Of a stretch of 64,000 nt of DNA, positions 11,648 through 23,450 are shown piece after piece; the first letter of the stretch is position 1, and every line of letters begins with the position of its first letter. The notes beneath the pieces are model-generated. The model was not told where the DNA came from. It worked only from the letters and a program-made list of their open reading frames with translations, and did not search any database. A program made the position numbers and the translations under genes. This stretch comes from Gigaspora rosea (taxonomy: Eukaryota; Glomeromycota; Glomeromycetes; Diversisporales; Gigasporaceae): the NCBI GenBank assembly GCA_003550325.1, contig QKWP01001220.1, forward strand, positions 58,623 through 122,622, written 5' to 3'.

Positions 11648-12971
11648 ATGTGTACAGTGTTGACGCGTATAAATTGCAGTCTTCCCTATCCGCTTGCCTC
11701 GGACGTGTCCGTGAAGGATTACAACTTTTTTATCGAAAGCAAAGAGATAAGTGGATACAAATTTGAATATTATAACGGAACAGTATATATAATCGATATG
11801 TGTTCAAATGAACATGAAGCTGTTATTGAGGCACTGGGAGACTCTTTCCGTGCTCACAGCCCTACTTATGCTANCCCTATCCGCTTGCCTCGGACGTGTC
11901 CGTGAAGGATTACAACTTTTTTATCGAAAGCAAAGAGATAAGTGGATACAAATTTGAATATTGTAATGGAACTGTATATATAATCGATATGTGTTCAAAT
12001 GAACATGAAGCTGTTAATATGGTGTTTCAACGGTGTTTCGATGCTCACTGCCCTACTTATGCTGCTTATGATGCTCCAATACAAATTCGTGGTCAGCCGT
12101 GTAAGGGAGTTTTTTTCTCGGTTTGCTTGATCTTTCACTTGATATTTTGTATTTATATTTTTTTTAACCTTTTTCATGTCCTTTCCATAGTTCATGAATC
12201 ACCAGCTGGAGACGGTGCTCGTATTGCACCGGATTTCGCTGTCTTTCCACATGCAACTTATGTTCCGAATCCTCCAGTTCCCCATCCTGGTCCGCCACCC
12301 AGTGATACAAGGGTATCTTATGTATTTTTATGATACTAGTATGGCAGATAGAAATTTTATAATACTTAATGTGATTGATGTAGGGAAACCCTTACGCAAG
12401 GATAATATGTGAAGTAGCCATGGGCCAAACTTCCTCCAGCTTGAAGCGTAAATGCAAGCTTTGGATGCGACAATCGTACGTACGATCTGTACTCGGCATT
12501 AAACTTTATGATATAACGAATACACGCAATAACCCACAAGGAGAAAGGGATCGGGCGATGAAGGTATATCAATTTTTTTCATTATTTATATTTATATAAT
12601 TTATATGTTTCACTTTTAAATATTAGGCTACACTCTGGCGGCAAGGTGTTTCAAAGCAAAAGGTTAGTAGACTGTTGAGGGAAAAATTTTTACTTTCCAC
12701 TTTTTTGATGCAAAAGTCCATATTTATATGACAGTGGAAATTTGGCACTGTAAACAAAGACGGCTCCCCAACTGGTCCTACTGGCTGTAATGGCCCAAAC
12801 GACCCAAACTATGTAATTACAATCCCTGTTAGCGATGTATTTTACGATCCAGCTGTTCCCGCAATCGAATACACGCCATTACCTCCTCCTCCTGTAATAT
12901 TGATGAATGCCGTTTTTACAATCGACCTATATGAAATTCAGCGAATAGTTTTACTTAGTCAGGCAAAATAA
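11648..12971 (+). CDS. Uma2-like (DUF820) PD-(D/E)XK nuclease-fold protein, spliced, 5' part duplicated
   Basis: Inferred exons: 5' exon ending 12100, then 12191-12312, 12384-12563, 12627-12662 and 12735-12971 (TAA). All junctions keep frame and use GT-AG. The protein reads KDYNFFIESKEISGYKFEY, then GDGARIAPDFAVFPH, then NPYARIICEVAMGQ, a Lys-rich WMRQSYVRSVLGIKLYD stretch, and a Pro-rich C-terminus ending IQRIVLLSQAK. The acidic residues in APDFAVF and ICEVAMG followed by lysines fit the Uma2 type of PD-(D/E)XK fold, best known from bacterial DUF820 proteins. Catalysis is not proven. The 5' exon is present twice (11686-11872 and 11877-12056), with an undetermined base at 11873 between the copies. 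The copies differ at several sites, so either the locus has a tandem duplication or two haplotypes were joined in assembly. The first copy supplies ATG 11648. Collapsed to a single 5' exon, the product is about 280 residues. Confidence 0.7.
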
Positions 12972-13165
12972 AAATCAAAAGATCTATGTTTTATTATTGG
13001 ATTGATTTTTCTGCTTTCTGTAATACACGTCTACTTGCTGACAAACCCCGAACAAATCCCAAATTCCAAAAAAATCACAATAGATTAAATCATTATCTAT
13101 AGCTATAAGAATATATACGATACTAATTATTAATAAAATTTTTTGAGAAAAAATTTTTGGACCCG
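12972..13165. other. Short 3' flank of the Uma2-like gene
   Basis: AT-rich, with no further reading frame. It holds the presumed 3' untranslated region and a few A/T-rich words that could serve for polyadenylation. Confidence 0.4.
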
Positions 13166-13843
13166 GCCGCCCGGCGTATGATTGGTGGTAGAATTACCGA
13201 ATTACGGCAATTACGGCATTTTACCAGTGGTAGAAAGTTGGTAGAATTAATTATGGCATTGCCGTAAAAATTATATGCCGTAACGTCGTAATGTCGTAAT
13301 GCCGCAATAACACAATATTGTAATAATGCGATACCGTAACTACAGTATAATATTATAATTTACATTAATTCATCGATAAGCATAAAAGCTATTTAATAAA
13401 TTTTAAAACACGTGTGTATGTAAGCATGTATCAAAGCCATAAATGCTGTTAACAACGATGTCATCTCCGATCAATTAGCTCGCTAAAGACGTTCTCAAAC
13501 AATGACTTATAGACTGCCAAAAAAATAAATCACGACGTTTAAGTCAACATAAAACCTAGACCCACAAACCCCTTTTTTCATAGTCATTACATGTACTAAA
13601 TCAATGAAGTCGACAGAATCAAAATTGTTTAAAGGAAAACATAATGCAGTACAGCATTTTAACAAACGGTATTATAACAGATAGTATTTCTGCATTACGG
13701 CATTACGGCATTATGGCATTACGGCAGTACAGCTTTTACGGCATTACGGCATTACGGCTCACAGCAATTACGGCAAAAATACGGCAATGCGTAACCGTAT
13801 TAATTTGTAAAATTAATTCTACCACCAACTATAGCGCCAGCGG
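13166..13843. mobile_element. TACGGCAT-array MITE, full copy
   Basis: The terminal inverted repeats contain TTGGTGGTAGAATTA (13182-13196) and TAATTCTACCACCAA (13813-13827). Similarity extends outward into a GC-rich tip (GGCGTAT and ATAGCGCC). The arms carry arrays of an 8-bp unit TACGGCAT and its complement ATGCCGTA, so the DNA can fold extensively. A truncated reverse-orientation copy lies at 22999-23253. No protein is encoded. Confidence 0.75.
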
Positions 13844-14874
13844 TTTTTTTTATATATGTAAAATTTTTTGTGTAATAAGTCAGGACGACTATTGTAAGAA
13901 AACATGATATGATGATTGCCAACTAACTTATAAATACCATTTGTGAAGAGATATTTTTTTAGAAAAAACAAAGCTTAGAATAATTAGTATTACCTATTTT
14001 TATTTTAAAATTGTGAAACGTGAATTTGCCAAATTTGCTTTTTTGTTTGATGACCTAATATTTACTATTTTGAGCTATAATAAGTTGAAAACGTTTTGTG
14101 TTCAAGAACAAGTGCATTAACAAGAACAAGAACAATTGTTCCGCAATAGATAAAAAGAAAATCGTAAGATTAATAAAAAAATAGCAAGTATATTAGCAAA
14201 TATTAAGATCCATTCCGATCAAGTGAGTTCATTATCACGATGGAAGAAAAAGATAGAGATACCTTTTTTTACTATTAAAACTCAACAACATTCACACCTC
14301 ACATAGAAGGAACACTCATCATGTAAATTAGATGATTGATTTCTAGATTTTTCCTTCATAAATTTTTGGTCGAATTTTGCCGCCCAGATTATCTGATAAT
14401 TACTGATTTTCTTGTAGTTTGTAGATCTATTAACCTATAAAATCATCGTTATATCCAAAATGTGATCAGTGTGCTAAAACTAATACAGCGATATGATCAA
14501 GTTATTATGCTTTAACACTTTTGATTGGTTATACAAACTGTGATCAAAATGTTAAGACTAATATATCGATGAGCAAATTATGATCAAAAATTATTTATTA
14601 CAATTCAAATTCATTAATGTTTAATCACAATTAACCTTAACCATATACAGTATATGTATCTGAAATTTTTTTTTTTTACAACTGTTAATTCCAATACAAA
14701 CTACCTCAAAACCATACTGCATGTTATCACAAGATTTGTAACAAAATTATTGTGGCAAATTATATTAGGAATAAGATAGTTGATTCCAAAACCAATTAAT
14801 TCAACTATATACCATAATAAGTTTTTTGTTTTGTCGTTTATTTTTGATATGATGTATAACTACAAAGAACAATA
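13844..14874. repeat. Non-coding spacer with a weak tandem duplication
   Basis: No gene was seen. At 14455-14590 a unit of about 70 bp occurs twice in direct orientation (TGTGATCA, then TTAAGACTAATAYA, then CGAT). The rest is featureless AT-rich DNA. Confidence 0.4.
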
Positions 14875-15050
14875 CAGTTGAACCTTTCAAAACTGATCCT
14901 GTCAAAACTAATAATCTGTCAAATCTGATAAAAATTAATCTACTAAGCCTGTTTCTGTTATATAAATCTAATAGGTTTTAAATCCAATAACCTGTCAATA
15001 CTAATACAAAACCTGTTCACCATGTACACTAGTTTGAAGAAATTCAACTG
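14875..15050. mobile_element. Tigger/pogo-like MITE
   Basis: The ends are CAGTTGAACCTTTCAAA and TTTGAAGAAATTCAACTG. CAGTTGAACC is the kind of terminus seen on pogo/Tigger elements. The left flank is TA but the right flank is not, so the target duplication has decayed or the call is wrong. The interior has scattered CCTGTCAAAACTAATA words. Confidence 0.5.
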
Positions 15051-16381
15051 TTCTAGTATTTTTACAAACCTACATAGCAGTTTTACAACTTTTTTTTTAT
15101 CTTTGTATTATATATTTAATAATTAGGTTATTGTTCTAATAGTTCAATCTTTACTAATAACTATAGTTCTAACAAGGCACATGGTCTAGTAATTTATTAT
15201 AATAATAACACAACTAATCTGTTTAAAATATTTTTCACCAAGTAAACTTTATCAATTAAGTGTTTGAGAGTGCTCTAATCTAGTGTTTAGATCTGATTAA
15301 TACTTTTTTAATACTAAGACAAAATTTTTTTTTAATTTTAATAGTAAGACATCTTTATTAAATTTAATAGAAACTTTTTATAGTTGGAAAAAATTTTATT
15401 GTACTAAGACAAAATTTGTTTTTCATGTATATAAATTTTAAAAGATTTTTGATTTGCTATTTAATTCAAATTTTGTAATTATAAATTGACCAATAAACTA
15501 TATATTTATCTAAAATTATTTTTATTATCCAGATATACAATTTTTAAATAAAAATTGGTATTCAGATATTTGTACTATTCTTGGATATCTGGATATTTAA
15601 TAAATGGAACCCAATACTAATAAACCAATAATTTTTTATATAATATATAGAAAGTTTATTAAAAAATAGTTGTATAACAATTATATATTTTGATTGGTTA
15701 CTTACCTACCATACTATAGTATAAAAAAATTTTGTATTTAGCAAAATTTTGAACTATAACTAGACATAAAAGCTACAGTAGTTTATTTTTTTTGTATTAT
15801 TTAATTTAATCTTATCAAACAAACCTGATTCTATTGTATAATATAGTCGCCTCTCTCTAATTTGGCCCTCTATACACTGAACTTTTTATATATCAAACTA
15901 AAAACTTTAGAACAAATAATTTATATTTATTTACTTTGGAAATACTGAATTTATATAATAAATTTTATAATCTGAATTCAAATACAAATTAATCAGTATA
16001 TATAATCTTTTATTTAAATAAATTTATTTTGTATTACAAATAAAATTTATTCTATATAATTAATTAAAACAATACAAAACAAGAATAGCTTATTTAACAC
16101 TAATATCTGCTAATTTTAAACTAAAAGTTAACTATCAACTAAATATTTTTAAGGAATATAGACTTCCAAAATTCTGATTCTTGAAAAGTTTTGTAATATA
16201 CAAACTAACTTTAAAACACTTAGCTAGAGATGCAATTCACTATCCCTTTTTCTATTTAGATAGTTTTGCTATAAAATTAAACTTGCAAATATTCAGATCA
16301 CATCTTTACTTAGTATTATATCTTGATCATAAAGATATAATCTATATATCTGCTAGTTTAATTTTATAATAAAATTATTAC
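15051..16381. other. Non-coding AT-rich spacer
   Basis: I see no gene. One segment at about 15855-15878 (GTCGCCTCTCTCTAAT) is similar to the reverse complement of 20492-20515. This could mark the ends of a large decayed element, but nothing between supports that. Confidence 0.35.
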
Positions 16382-16383
16382 CA

Positions 16384-16493
16384 TATTGTCGCAAAATAAT
16401 TTGCAGAGGTGAAATTACAAATTTTGGCCTAAATTAAGCTTAATTCAGGCCAAACCTCTAAATAACGCCCATGCTAGTAATTTTGTGACAATA
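16384..16493. mobile_element. Small MITE with TA flanks
   Basis: About 110 bp. The ends are CCATATTGTCGCAAAAT and ATTTTGTGACAATACTG, and the flanking dinucleotide is TA on both sides. A perfect central palindrome TTAAGCTTAA sits inside GGCCTAAATT/AATTCAGGCC. It has no coding content. Confidence 0.6.
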
Positions 16494-17697
16494 CTGTATA
16501 AAGAATCTGGTTATTCAAATATTGGTTAAATTTTAAGTAGAAAACAGTTAACAGATTGCATCTTGCTGGATTATTTTTAAGTTACAATCACACAATTACA
16601 AAATTATACTAAAAAAATAAAATTACCTACACACTTAAATTATTCTTTAACTAATTATATCCTCTTTGTATTAGAATAAATAAATGTATTTCTTTGCTAT
16701 TCAAGTAAATAAAAGATTTACCTTGATGATTTTTCATTGGGGTGTATGACAAAATCAATAGTACAGATTTTATATATAAATCTGCAAAATCAATATTTTA
16801 CTATCAAAAACATTAGCAGTTTACAAATTAATTCATCTTGCATACTAATAATTTTTTTTTGCAAATTTTTATATCAAGTAATTGATATAATCTTGTAAAA
16901 AAAGTTACAATTTTAAATTTTTTATTTGCAAAAGTAATTTTATAGTAAATTTTATTTTTTGATTAAAATATTATATGTAATATTGAAAAAAATTTTTAAT
17001 AAATTAAAAATTTAAAATCATAATTTTTTTTACAGGATTATATTAATTATTTGTCATAAAAAATTATTAATATGCAAAGTGAATCAATTTCTATGCATAA
17101 AATTTGTACTATTATAGTTTGAATATAAATTTATATAAATAATAAATAAATTTACTAGAGACAGATTGAAATGTATTTTTTGTAGCAAATTCTATAATAA
17201 AGGTAAAATAAGACCCAGTCAGCAGGGCTTAATTTGTGATAATCGTTAAAAAAAACCAGAAGCCATAGACAAATTAAATCATAAGCAAAATTATCAAGCC
17301 AAAATAAATTTCAATAATATAAATTTGATTAATTTATATATAAAATACCCTAATACGACCAACATATAATTTAAAAGTTCTTCTAAAATGATAATAAAGA
17401 AATATAATCTGGTTATTTCTTAGTTTTTACTTTTAATAGTTAAGTAGACAGTTTCATTTCCATTATTATTAGTTATTAAAATATACAATATAGAAATTAG
17501 ATTTATATTGTATACTTTATCATTTTTAATTCAAATTATGATAATTGTTCAATAAATTACTAGAGTAAATACAAAAATTAATTTAGTTCACTTTAACAAT
17601 TGTTCAAAAAAAATATTAATGAATAAATTTTGAATCAAAATAGAAAATAGTAATTTTAATACAACAAACTCAACCTTAACTACATGCTATAGTCACT
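16494..17697. other. Non-coding spacer with a possible zinc-finger relic
   Basis: Mostly featureless. At about 17168-17250 on the plus strand one frame reads CIFCSKFYNKGKIRPSQQGL then ICDN. The Cys pair spacing suggests the remains of a zinc-binding coding segment, too short to classify. Confidence 0.3.
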
Positions 17698-18012
17698 GAA
17701 TAGATTAGAATCCTGGACATATAGTACAGAAATCATACGTTACGCATTTCAGCAAAAACCCCAAAATTTGAAAAGCAAAAAAACAGTTTTTGGCAATTAT
17801 CTTGGCATCTAGTAGTCCAATTTGAATGAACTTTTTTTAAAAATAAAGCTCTCAGTGAGGCGCATCTAACAAAAAAAAAAAGTTAATTCAATTCTGATCA
17901 CTAGATCAGAAGTTATTTAAGTAAATATAGTTTTGTTATTTTTAGCAAATTAGATTAAAATTGGCCAAAATCCAGTTATGACCTATATGAGAGATGTCCG
18001 GGTCCTAATAGA
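17698..18012. mobile_element. MITE with GGACAT inverted ends
   Basis: The left end reads TAGATTAGAATCCTGGACAT. The right end in reverse complement reads AATCTATTAGGACCCGGACAT less one base. The arms are about 25 bp with several mismatches. No coding region and no clear target duplication were found. Confidence 0.5.
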
Positions 18013-18822
18013 TTACTATTGTAGCCTTGAAGCTAATCTAATCAAATAACAGTACCTTTAGACTTTATAATTTGAAGCAAGGCTAAAAATATTTATTTAT
18101 TTTTCTAACCATTCAAAAATATCGATTCATATTATATAAAGTTATAATTCTTAAACAACTCTTTCATTCACTATTTGTATGAAATTACACTCATTTTTCT
18201 AATTACATTTAGTTTACTACCAATTATTGATATTTTAAAAATAGCACAATTAAGGCAATCATATACAAACATAAATTTACTTACAATATCTATATTTATA
18301 ATGCATATAACTATAAAGAGCTAAATGAATTATATCAGATATGTAATTAGCAATATATAACAAAACAAAAAGTGCAAAGATAAAATGAAAGTAAATTTAA
18401 ATGGCTCATTTGGTAATAAACTCAACTAGAATTATGACAAATATTATAATATTAGGCAATATTATTGTGATCATTGATTACTATAACAATAACTATTTTA
18501 TTAGTAGAATTTAAAAAAGTAAAATTTAAAAAGTAAAAGTGTTTATACAATATATATAATCACAGAAGAGAAGTGTATAGTAAAGATACTTACACCTAAA
18601 AGTTGGTTTAGTATGTATCAAACAAAATATTTATAAATTAATAACTAGTTGAGCAAGTTAATAGTACAGTTATATTCATAACTATCTAATTCTGTAATAT
18701 ACAATATTTCTGGTTTTAGTATAACTGCACTATGTAACTACTCTAATATATAATATATAAACAATTCAGTAGCTAGTAGTACAAATCTATATATCATCAA
18801 ACCAAAAACATTGTATAAAATA
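18013..18822. other. Non-coding AT-rich spacer
   Basis: I see no gene, RNA or repeat structure beyond general A/T richness. Confidence 0.4.
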
Positions 18823-19875
18823 AGACTCTTTCCAACGATCCCTCGTACCAAATTTTCCACAAAAACCTAACCTATAAAAACTTTGAAGTTAATATTTCTG
18901 TACATAACAAAGACTTTATCTAGAAGCGACTTGGATAAAAAGTTTCAGATCGGATATGAGAAAACTAAAATAAAGCTAAAAAAGATCTCTCCTTTTGGGT
19001 TTGGCTCTCCAGGTAGAAAGCTTTGTACTATGGAAGATATAGTAGGGCAACAACCCTGAAGTTTTTTGTTAGAAGCTACAGAAGCTTAGGCAAAAGTAAA
19101 CTTCTGGTCAGTTATATTATTCTTCAAAGCATAAAACTTACACTCTTTTCAAGTTTGGTATCTTCGATATTTTTCCTTGGGCTTTTTGAAATTTCACCAA
19201 AAAGTGGGAAATCCAGTTTACCCCTTCAAAAGATTGACAATGTTTACATTGTCCAAATCAGGAAAAGTGCCTAACATTTGGGTTCAAGTCACGAGTGAGT
19301 TTCAGGTAACTAAGATAAACAATAAATAACACATGAAGTTTTTTTGTAAGGTCAATCTGAAATAAAATTTCTTTCCAGCTTATTCTTTTAGACATAGCCC
19401 ATTTCATTTTAGGTTTCTTTTACTTTCTTATTTGCATATAAAATACTTAGAAAGGCGTTTTCGTGTGCAGTATTATATAATTTTATAGTTTGTTTCAGAT
19501 GTTTTTTTAGATAGTTTTTTTTAGGCTCAGACTCTACTGAGTATTTGCTTAAATTAGACTTTATTGAAACAGAATTTTCTTTGTTCCTTTCATCTTTTAT
19601 CTTTTTATTTTTGTTCAATCTTGGTTGTTGTTATAGGTTTTCAATACTTTCCCCTCTTTTATATTTTCTTTTTTTTCTCTTGTTTCTCAAGTTTTTTTTT
19701 TCTTGATAGTTTGATTATTCTTACTATAGGTGCTAGGTGAGAGGGATTTAAAGAAATTTTGATTTAATAAGGCTAGCTATAAGCTCTAATTCTTTGAATT
19801 AGTGTGACGAGGCACATTTGGGCACCTACGAGGCAGCTGGGTGGGATGAGACTTCAAAATTAGAGGGGCATAGTA
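18823..19875 (+). mobile_element. Hairpin retroposon family R1, copy 3
   Basis: It starts GACTCTTTCCAACGATCCCT. The coding-like middle ends in residues KSGKSSLPLQKIDNVYIVQI near 19195-19262. The conserved stem-loop (AAATACTT ... AGTATTATATAA) is at about 19440-19486, a T-rich tract runs to 19705, and a GGGATTTAAAGAAATT tail block follows. The frame is open for only 83 residues. Target duplications are not evident, so the 3' limit is approximate. Confidence 0.65.
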
Positions 19876-20654
19876 AAAGATTTGATTTTGTAATCAAATT
19901 AATTTTATTATAATTAATTTTAATAAAGTACTTACGAGTCCATTAAAGAGGAAAAAAAATCTACATATTATATATGTGATATTAGCTAAGTCGCTAAAAT
20001 ATTAAAAATTCAATAGCTTAGCCTAGCTATAAAAATTTAATCAGCTTGGAATACTATTTATATACTAGAAAAATAGAAACCATTTAGGGTCCAAAGGACC
20101 AAATATAAGCCAATAGGCATCAGTTGGATTGTTTTGATTATTGTTTTTTTACATTACACCTGATATAGCCAATCAAAATTCGTAATTTGTGAACACACAC
20201 ACAAACAGGTCACTATGACTTTACCATAATGTCCTTCGAACAATAAGCTTATATAAAAAATATATGTGTTAATTTATTAATTGACAATCATCTAAAAATT
20301 TGTTATAATAAACTTTTGATAATACTATATAATTTGATTTATATAGTGCACTATACATTCCAATATTACATGAGTTTAATTTTATTAGTTACTCTTTATA
20401 TACCAAAATTACTATTAGTATTTAGTTTAGAAAGAAAAAATTTGTATTCTAGACTTTCTTTATACTAAACAAAATTTCTCAAAACAGCCTGTTTGGATTA
20501 GAAAGAGGTGACTTTATAGATTAATAATATAAAGCTAAGAATTATAAAGCTTATAGAAATAAATTAAAGCAAAGTAGTAATACTGTAATTGTATAATAAT
20601 TATTAAATAAAATTAAAAATTAGTTTGATATTAAAAGTAATTTTTTTTTTATTA
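19876..20654. other. Non-coding AT-rich spacer
   Basis: No gene was seen. It ends in a T run at 20640-20650 just before the retroposon target duplication. Confidence 0.4.
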
Positions 20655-20665
20655 ATATTAAAGTT

Positions 20666-21859
20666 CTTACTATAGGTTAGAGTTTTTTTATTCAAGTATG
20701 CCGCCCAAAGGTTTTACACTAGCTACAATACCTGCAACCCAACTAGAGCATTGCCTATTTAAACTCTCTGGTCCAAGCTTTACCTACTAATCCTACTCGT
20801 ATCACTAGTACAGTTCTCTGATACATTAGTCAGTCAAGGACAGGCCCGAATGCTAACTATTCCCCTTTAGGACTAGTTTATCTTCACAGAAAACTTGGTA
20901 GAGCAGTTCCTGTCTCATACAAATATTATCTACACTTTAGTAACTTACACATTCACTAAGGCAAACAACTTGCAGTTAGGGAATACCCTGCAACCGCTAC
21001 CATTACCTACTTCTGCCCTTGTAAGGTTTGCTCTGACCCCGATACCCACCTCTATCATCCTACTGGTTCTTATACCAATACATTCCAGACTTTTAATCTA
21101 GTTGGCTGAAAGGTTAATCTAATTAGTATTAGGTGCCACTGTGGTTATTCTTCTCTTGGTTCCTACTTCTATAACTTAGGTCCTTTTTCTCTGATGCGAC
21201 TCTAGCAGCCAGGTTGGTGGACCCATTCCTGAAATCATAGTCATCTGTTTCTCTGGCTTTGGTTTCTAATATTCCGGTTTTGGTAGTACCGTTAAAGATC
21301 TTTGCTACTTTTTTACATAGGACTTGCTAAACAGGTTTCTGTTTCTCTGGTTCCTTGGGTTTGTATGTATAATGATACACAACTATACCCAAAAGCTCCC
21401 ATTTAAGATAGTGTACCAAGTAGGGTTCCTCAAATTCAAATCAAATCAAATATTGGGTCAATTTAAATTTGATCAAATCAAATTGGCCCTGATTTGAATT
21501 TGATTTGATTCAAATATTTGGATTTGAATTTGATTTGAATTTGAATTTTTAATAGTAATTTTCAAATCAAATCAAATATTTGTCAAATCAAATCAAATTT
21601 GACCAGATTTGAATTTGATCAAATCAAATATAGTCAAATTTGAATTTGAATTTGATCAAATATTTGATTCAAAAATTTGAAGATCAAATCAAATTGCAGA
21701 ACTCTAGTACCAAAGCTACAGGTAATATACCCAACCGATCGATAAGAAGCAGTTACCGGAACACATATATATTTTTTCAAAGTGTCACTAGTGAGATTTA
21801 AACTCTAGACCTGCCATTTAGAGGTAACAACTTAACAGCTTCTCTAAGTTACCACACCC
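20666..21859 (-). mobile_element. tRNA-headed retroposon, copy 1 (interrupted by a hAT-like MITE)
   Basis: Transcribed on the minus strand. The 5' head at 21859 reads GGGTGTGGTAACTTAGAGAA and shows a B-box-like GAGTTTAAATCTC. The body of about 0.9 kb is clearly homologous to the copy at 61751-62773, and the other end is T-rich (an A tail on the sense strand). An 11-bp target duplication ATATTAAAGTT lies at 20655-20665 and 21860-21870. A 286-bp MITE sits inside at 21421-21706. Confidence 0.75.
21421..21706. mobile_element. hAT-like MITE inside the tRNA-headed retroposon
   Basis: The ends are TAGGGTTC and GAACTCTA. The 8-bp target repeat is GTACCAAG (21413-21420) and GTACCAAA (21707-21714). 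The interior is a dense array of CAAAT, ATTTG and GATCAAAT words in both orientations. The related retroposon at 61751-62773 has a single uninterrupted copy of this site near 62617-62640, which serves as a natural empty site. Confidence 0.85.
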
Positions 21860-22227
21860 ATATTAAAGTTATTTGTATTTAATTAAAATTACTTTTTATT
21901 AGTATTTTAGAATAGTTTAGATATTTATTGTTTTTTTTGTTGTTTTTAAAGAAATATTAAATTTCAGATAATTTTTTAAAAAAGAGTAAAAAAGTTAAAA
22001 TTACATATAAAACCTGATAAAATAAATATAGAGAGAAGAAAAAAAGATAAGTATCCAATAAAAAAAAATCTGATAATAAATAATATGATCTATATTTTAG
22101 AAAATTACTATTTGTACCTTTCAATTGCTATTTATACTTCTTATACAAATTAAAATTTTTCTAAACTTTGAATAAAGTATTTTAATATAAATTTGATAAC
22201 CTTTTTTATTTGAATTATATAAATATA

Positions 22228-22745
22228 TGGGCCCTCAAAAGTAGAAACCAAGGAATTTGACTATTTTGTGAAAATTGACCTGTTTGATTGATTAGGAGGG
22301 TAACAAAAATCAGGTGATTTTTTAGGGGGGGAGGGGGGTAAAAAAAAGTGAAATTATATATAAGGAACCTGACTATTTATATATTAAAAACAAGGGAGGG
22401 GGGTAGGCCTCTGATAAAAAATAATCAGGTGATTAATGACACAGCCCTTAGGTGTAAAATTTTAGGCCCAATCTTTTTTACTTAATAATGAAAGTCTGAT
22501 TACTTAATAAATTTTTGCAATACAACGATTAAAAGCTTTTGACGCTATAATCTAAAAATAGATTTACCGAGATTTACCGATAGTAATACAGATCTACAGA
22601 ACTAATAATCCTGTTTAAATAGGGTTTGTTAATCATGAATAATCTAATTTTAGATTGTTTTGATTTTGTATAACAAAATAGTTTTTTTGCTGATTTTCTC
22701 AAAACCTGATTGGCCAAATTCCTTGGTTTCTACTTTAGAGAGCCC
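22228..22745. mobile_element. MITE with GTAGAAACCAAGGAATTTG ends
   Basis: The left arm is GGGCCCTCAAAAGTAGAAAC and the right arm is GTTTCTACTTTAGAGAGCCC. Both extend over CCAAGGAATTTG, and TATATGGGC and GCCCATATA lie at the tips. The short TCATTAATCACCTGATT-family MITE is nested inside at about 22294-22450 in reverse orientation. Confidence 0.7.
22294..22450. mobile_element. Short MITE, TCATTAATCACCTGATT family, copy b (nested)
   Basis: A reverse copy of the element at 8355-8511. It reads GGAGGGTAACAAAAATCAGG, a G-run, ACCTGACTATTTATATATTA, then GATAAAAAATAATCAGGTGA at its other end. It is the best-preserved match to copy a. Confidence 0.7.
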
Positions 22746-22790
22746 ATATAATTTAAATAAACAAAGTACATGTTACTTTGGTTTAGTGAA

Positions 22791-23442
22791 TTGACCCGTC
22801 TAAAAAATCTTCACTCGGGTCACCCGACGGGTGGACAATGTGCCACCCGGGTGGAAACAGGTCAGTCCAAAAAAAGGCACCACTCGGGTCACCCAACAGA
22901 TGACCTGTCGGGTGACCCGTCAGGTCACCTGGGTCAATTAAAAAAAAAATCTCAGGTGGTTAATATGACTAGTGATTTGACCCAGGTGGGTTAACCTATA
23001 GTTGGTGGTAGAATTAATTTTACAAATTAATACGGTTACGGCATTGCCTTATTTTTTGCCGTAATTGCTGTGAGCCGTAAAGCTGAATGCCGTAATGCCG
23101 TAATGCCGTAAAGTCGTAATGCTATAAACCCGTAATGCCGTAATACTGTAATGCAGAAATACTATCTGCTATAATACTGTTTATTAAAATTCTGTACTGC
23201 ATTATGGTTTCCTTTAAATGATTTATATTTTTCGAATTTGATTCTGTCGACTTTACAAATTTGCATTAATTTGAATCGGGTCTCTGCCCGTGGGTGACCC
23301 GTGGGTTGACCACGGGTCACCTGTGGGTCAACCCACGGGTCACCCGCGGGTTGACCCACCCGTTCTCACCCAGGCTGCTACAACTTGACCTGGGTCACCC
23401 GCCCACCCGCGGGTGACCCGAGTGACACCCACTCGGGTCAAA
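22791..23442. mobile_element. GGGTGACCC palindrome element
   Basis: The ends are TTGACCCG and CGGGTCAA. The two outer parts (22791-22990 and 23275-23442) are made of the palindromic word GGGTGACCC and its variants (GGTCACCC, GGGTTGACCC), which gives a sharp GC peak in an AT-rich region. The TACGGCAT-type MITE is inserted in the middle (22999-23253). No coding content. Confidence 0.65.
22999..23253. mobile_element. TACGGCAT-array MITE, truncated copy
   Basis: It begins TTGGTGGTAGAATTAATTTT and follows the reverse complement of 13843 downward through the ATGCCGTA array to GATTCTGTCGACTT, then stops matching. The other inverted end is absent. Confidence 0.7.
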
Positions 23443-23450
23443 ACACTACT

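Noticed and set aside
15855-20515. Distant inverted pair (GTCGCCTCTCTCTAAT and its reverse near 20500) as ends of a 4.7-kb transposon
   Set aside because: Only about 22 bp match with several mismatches, and there is no target duplication and no coding interior.
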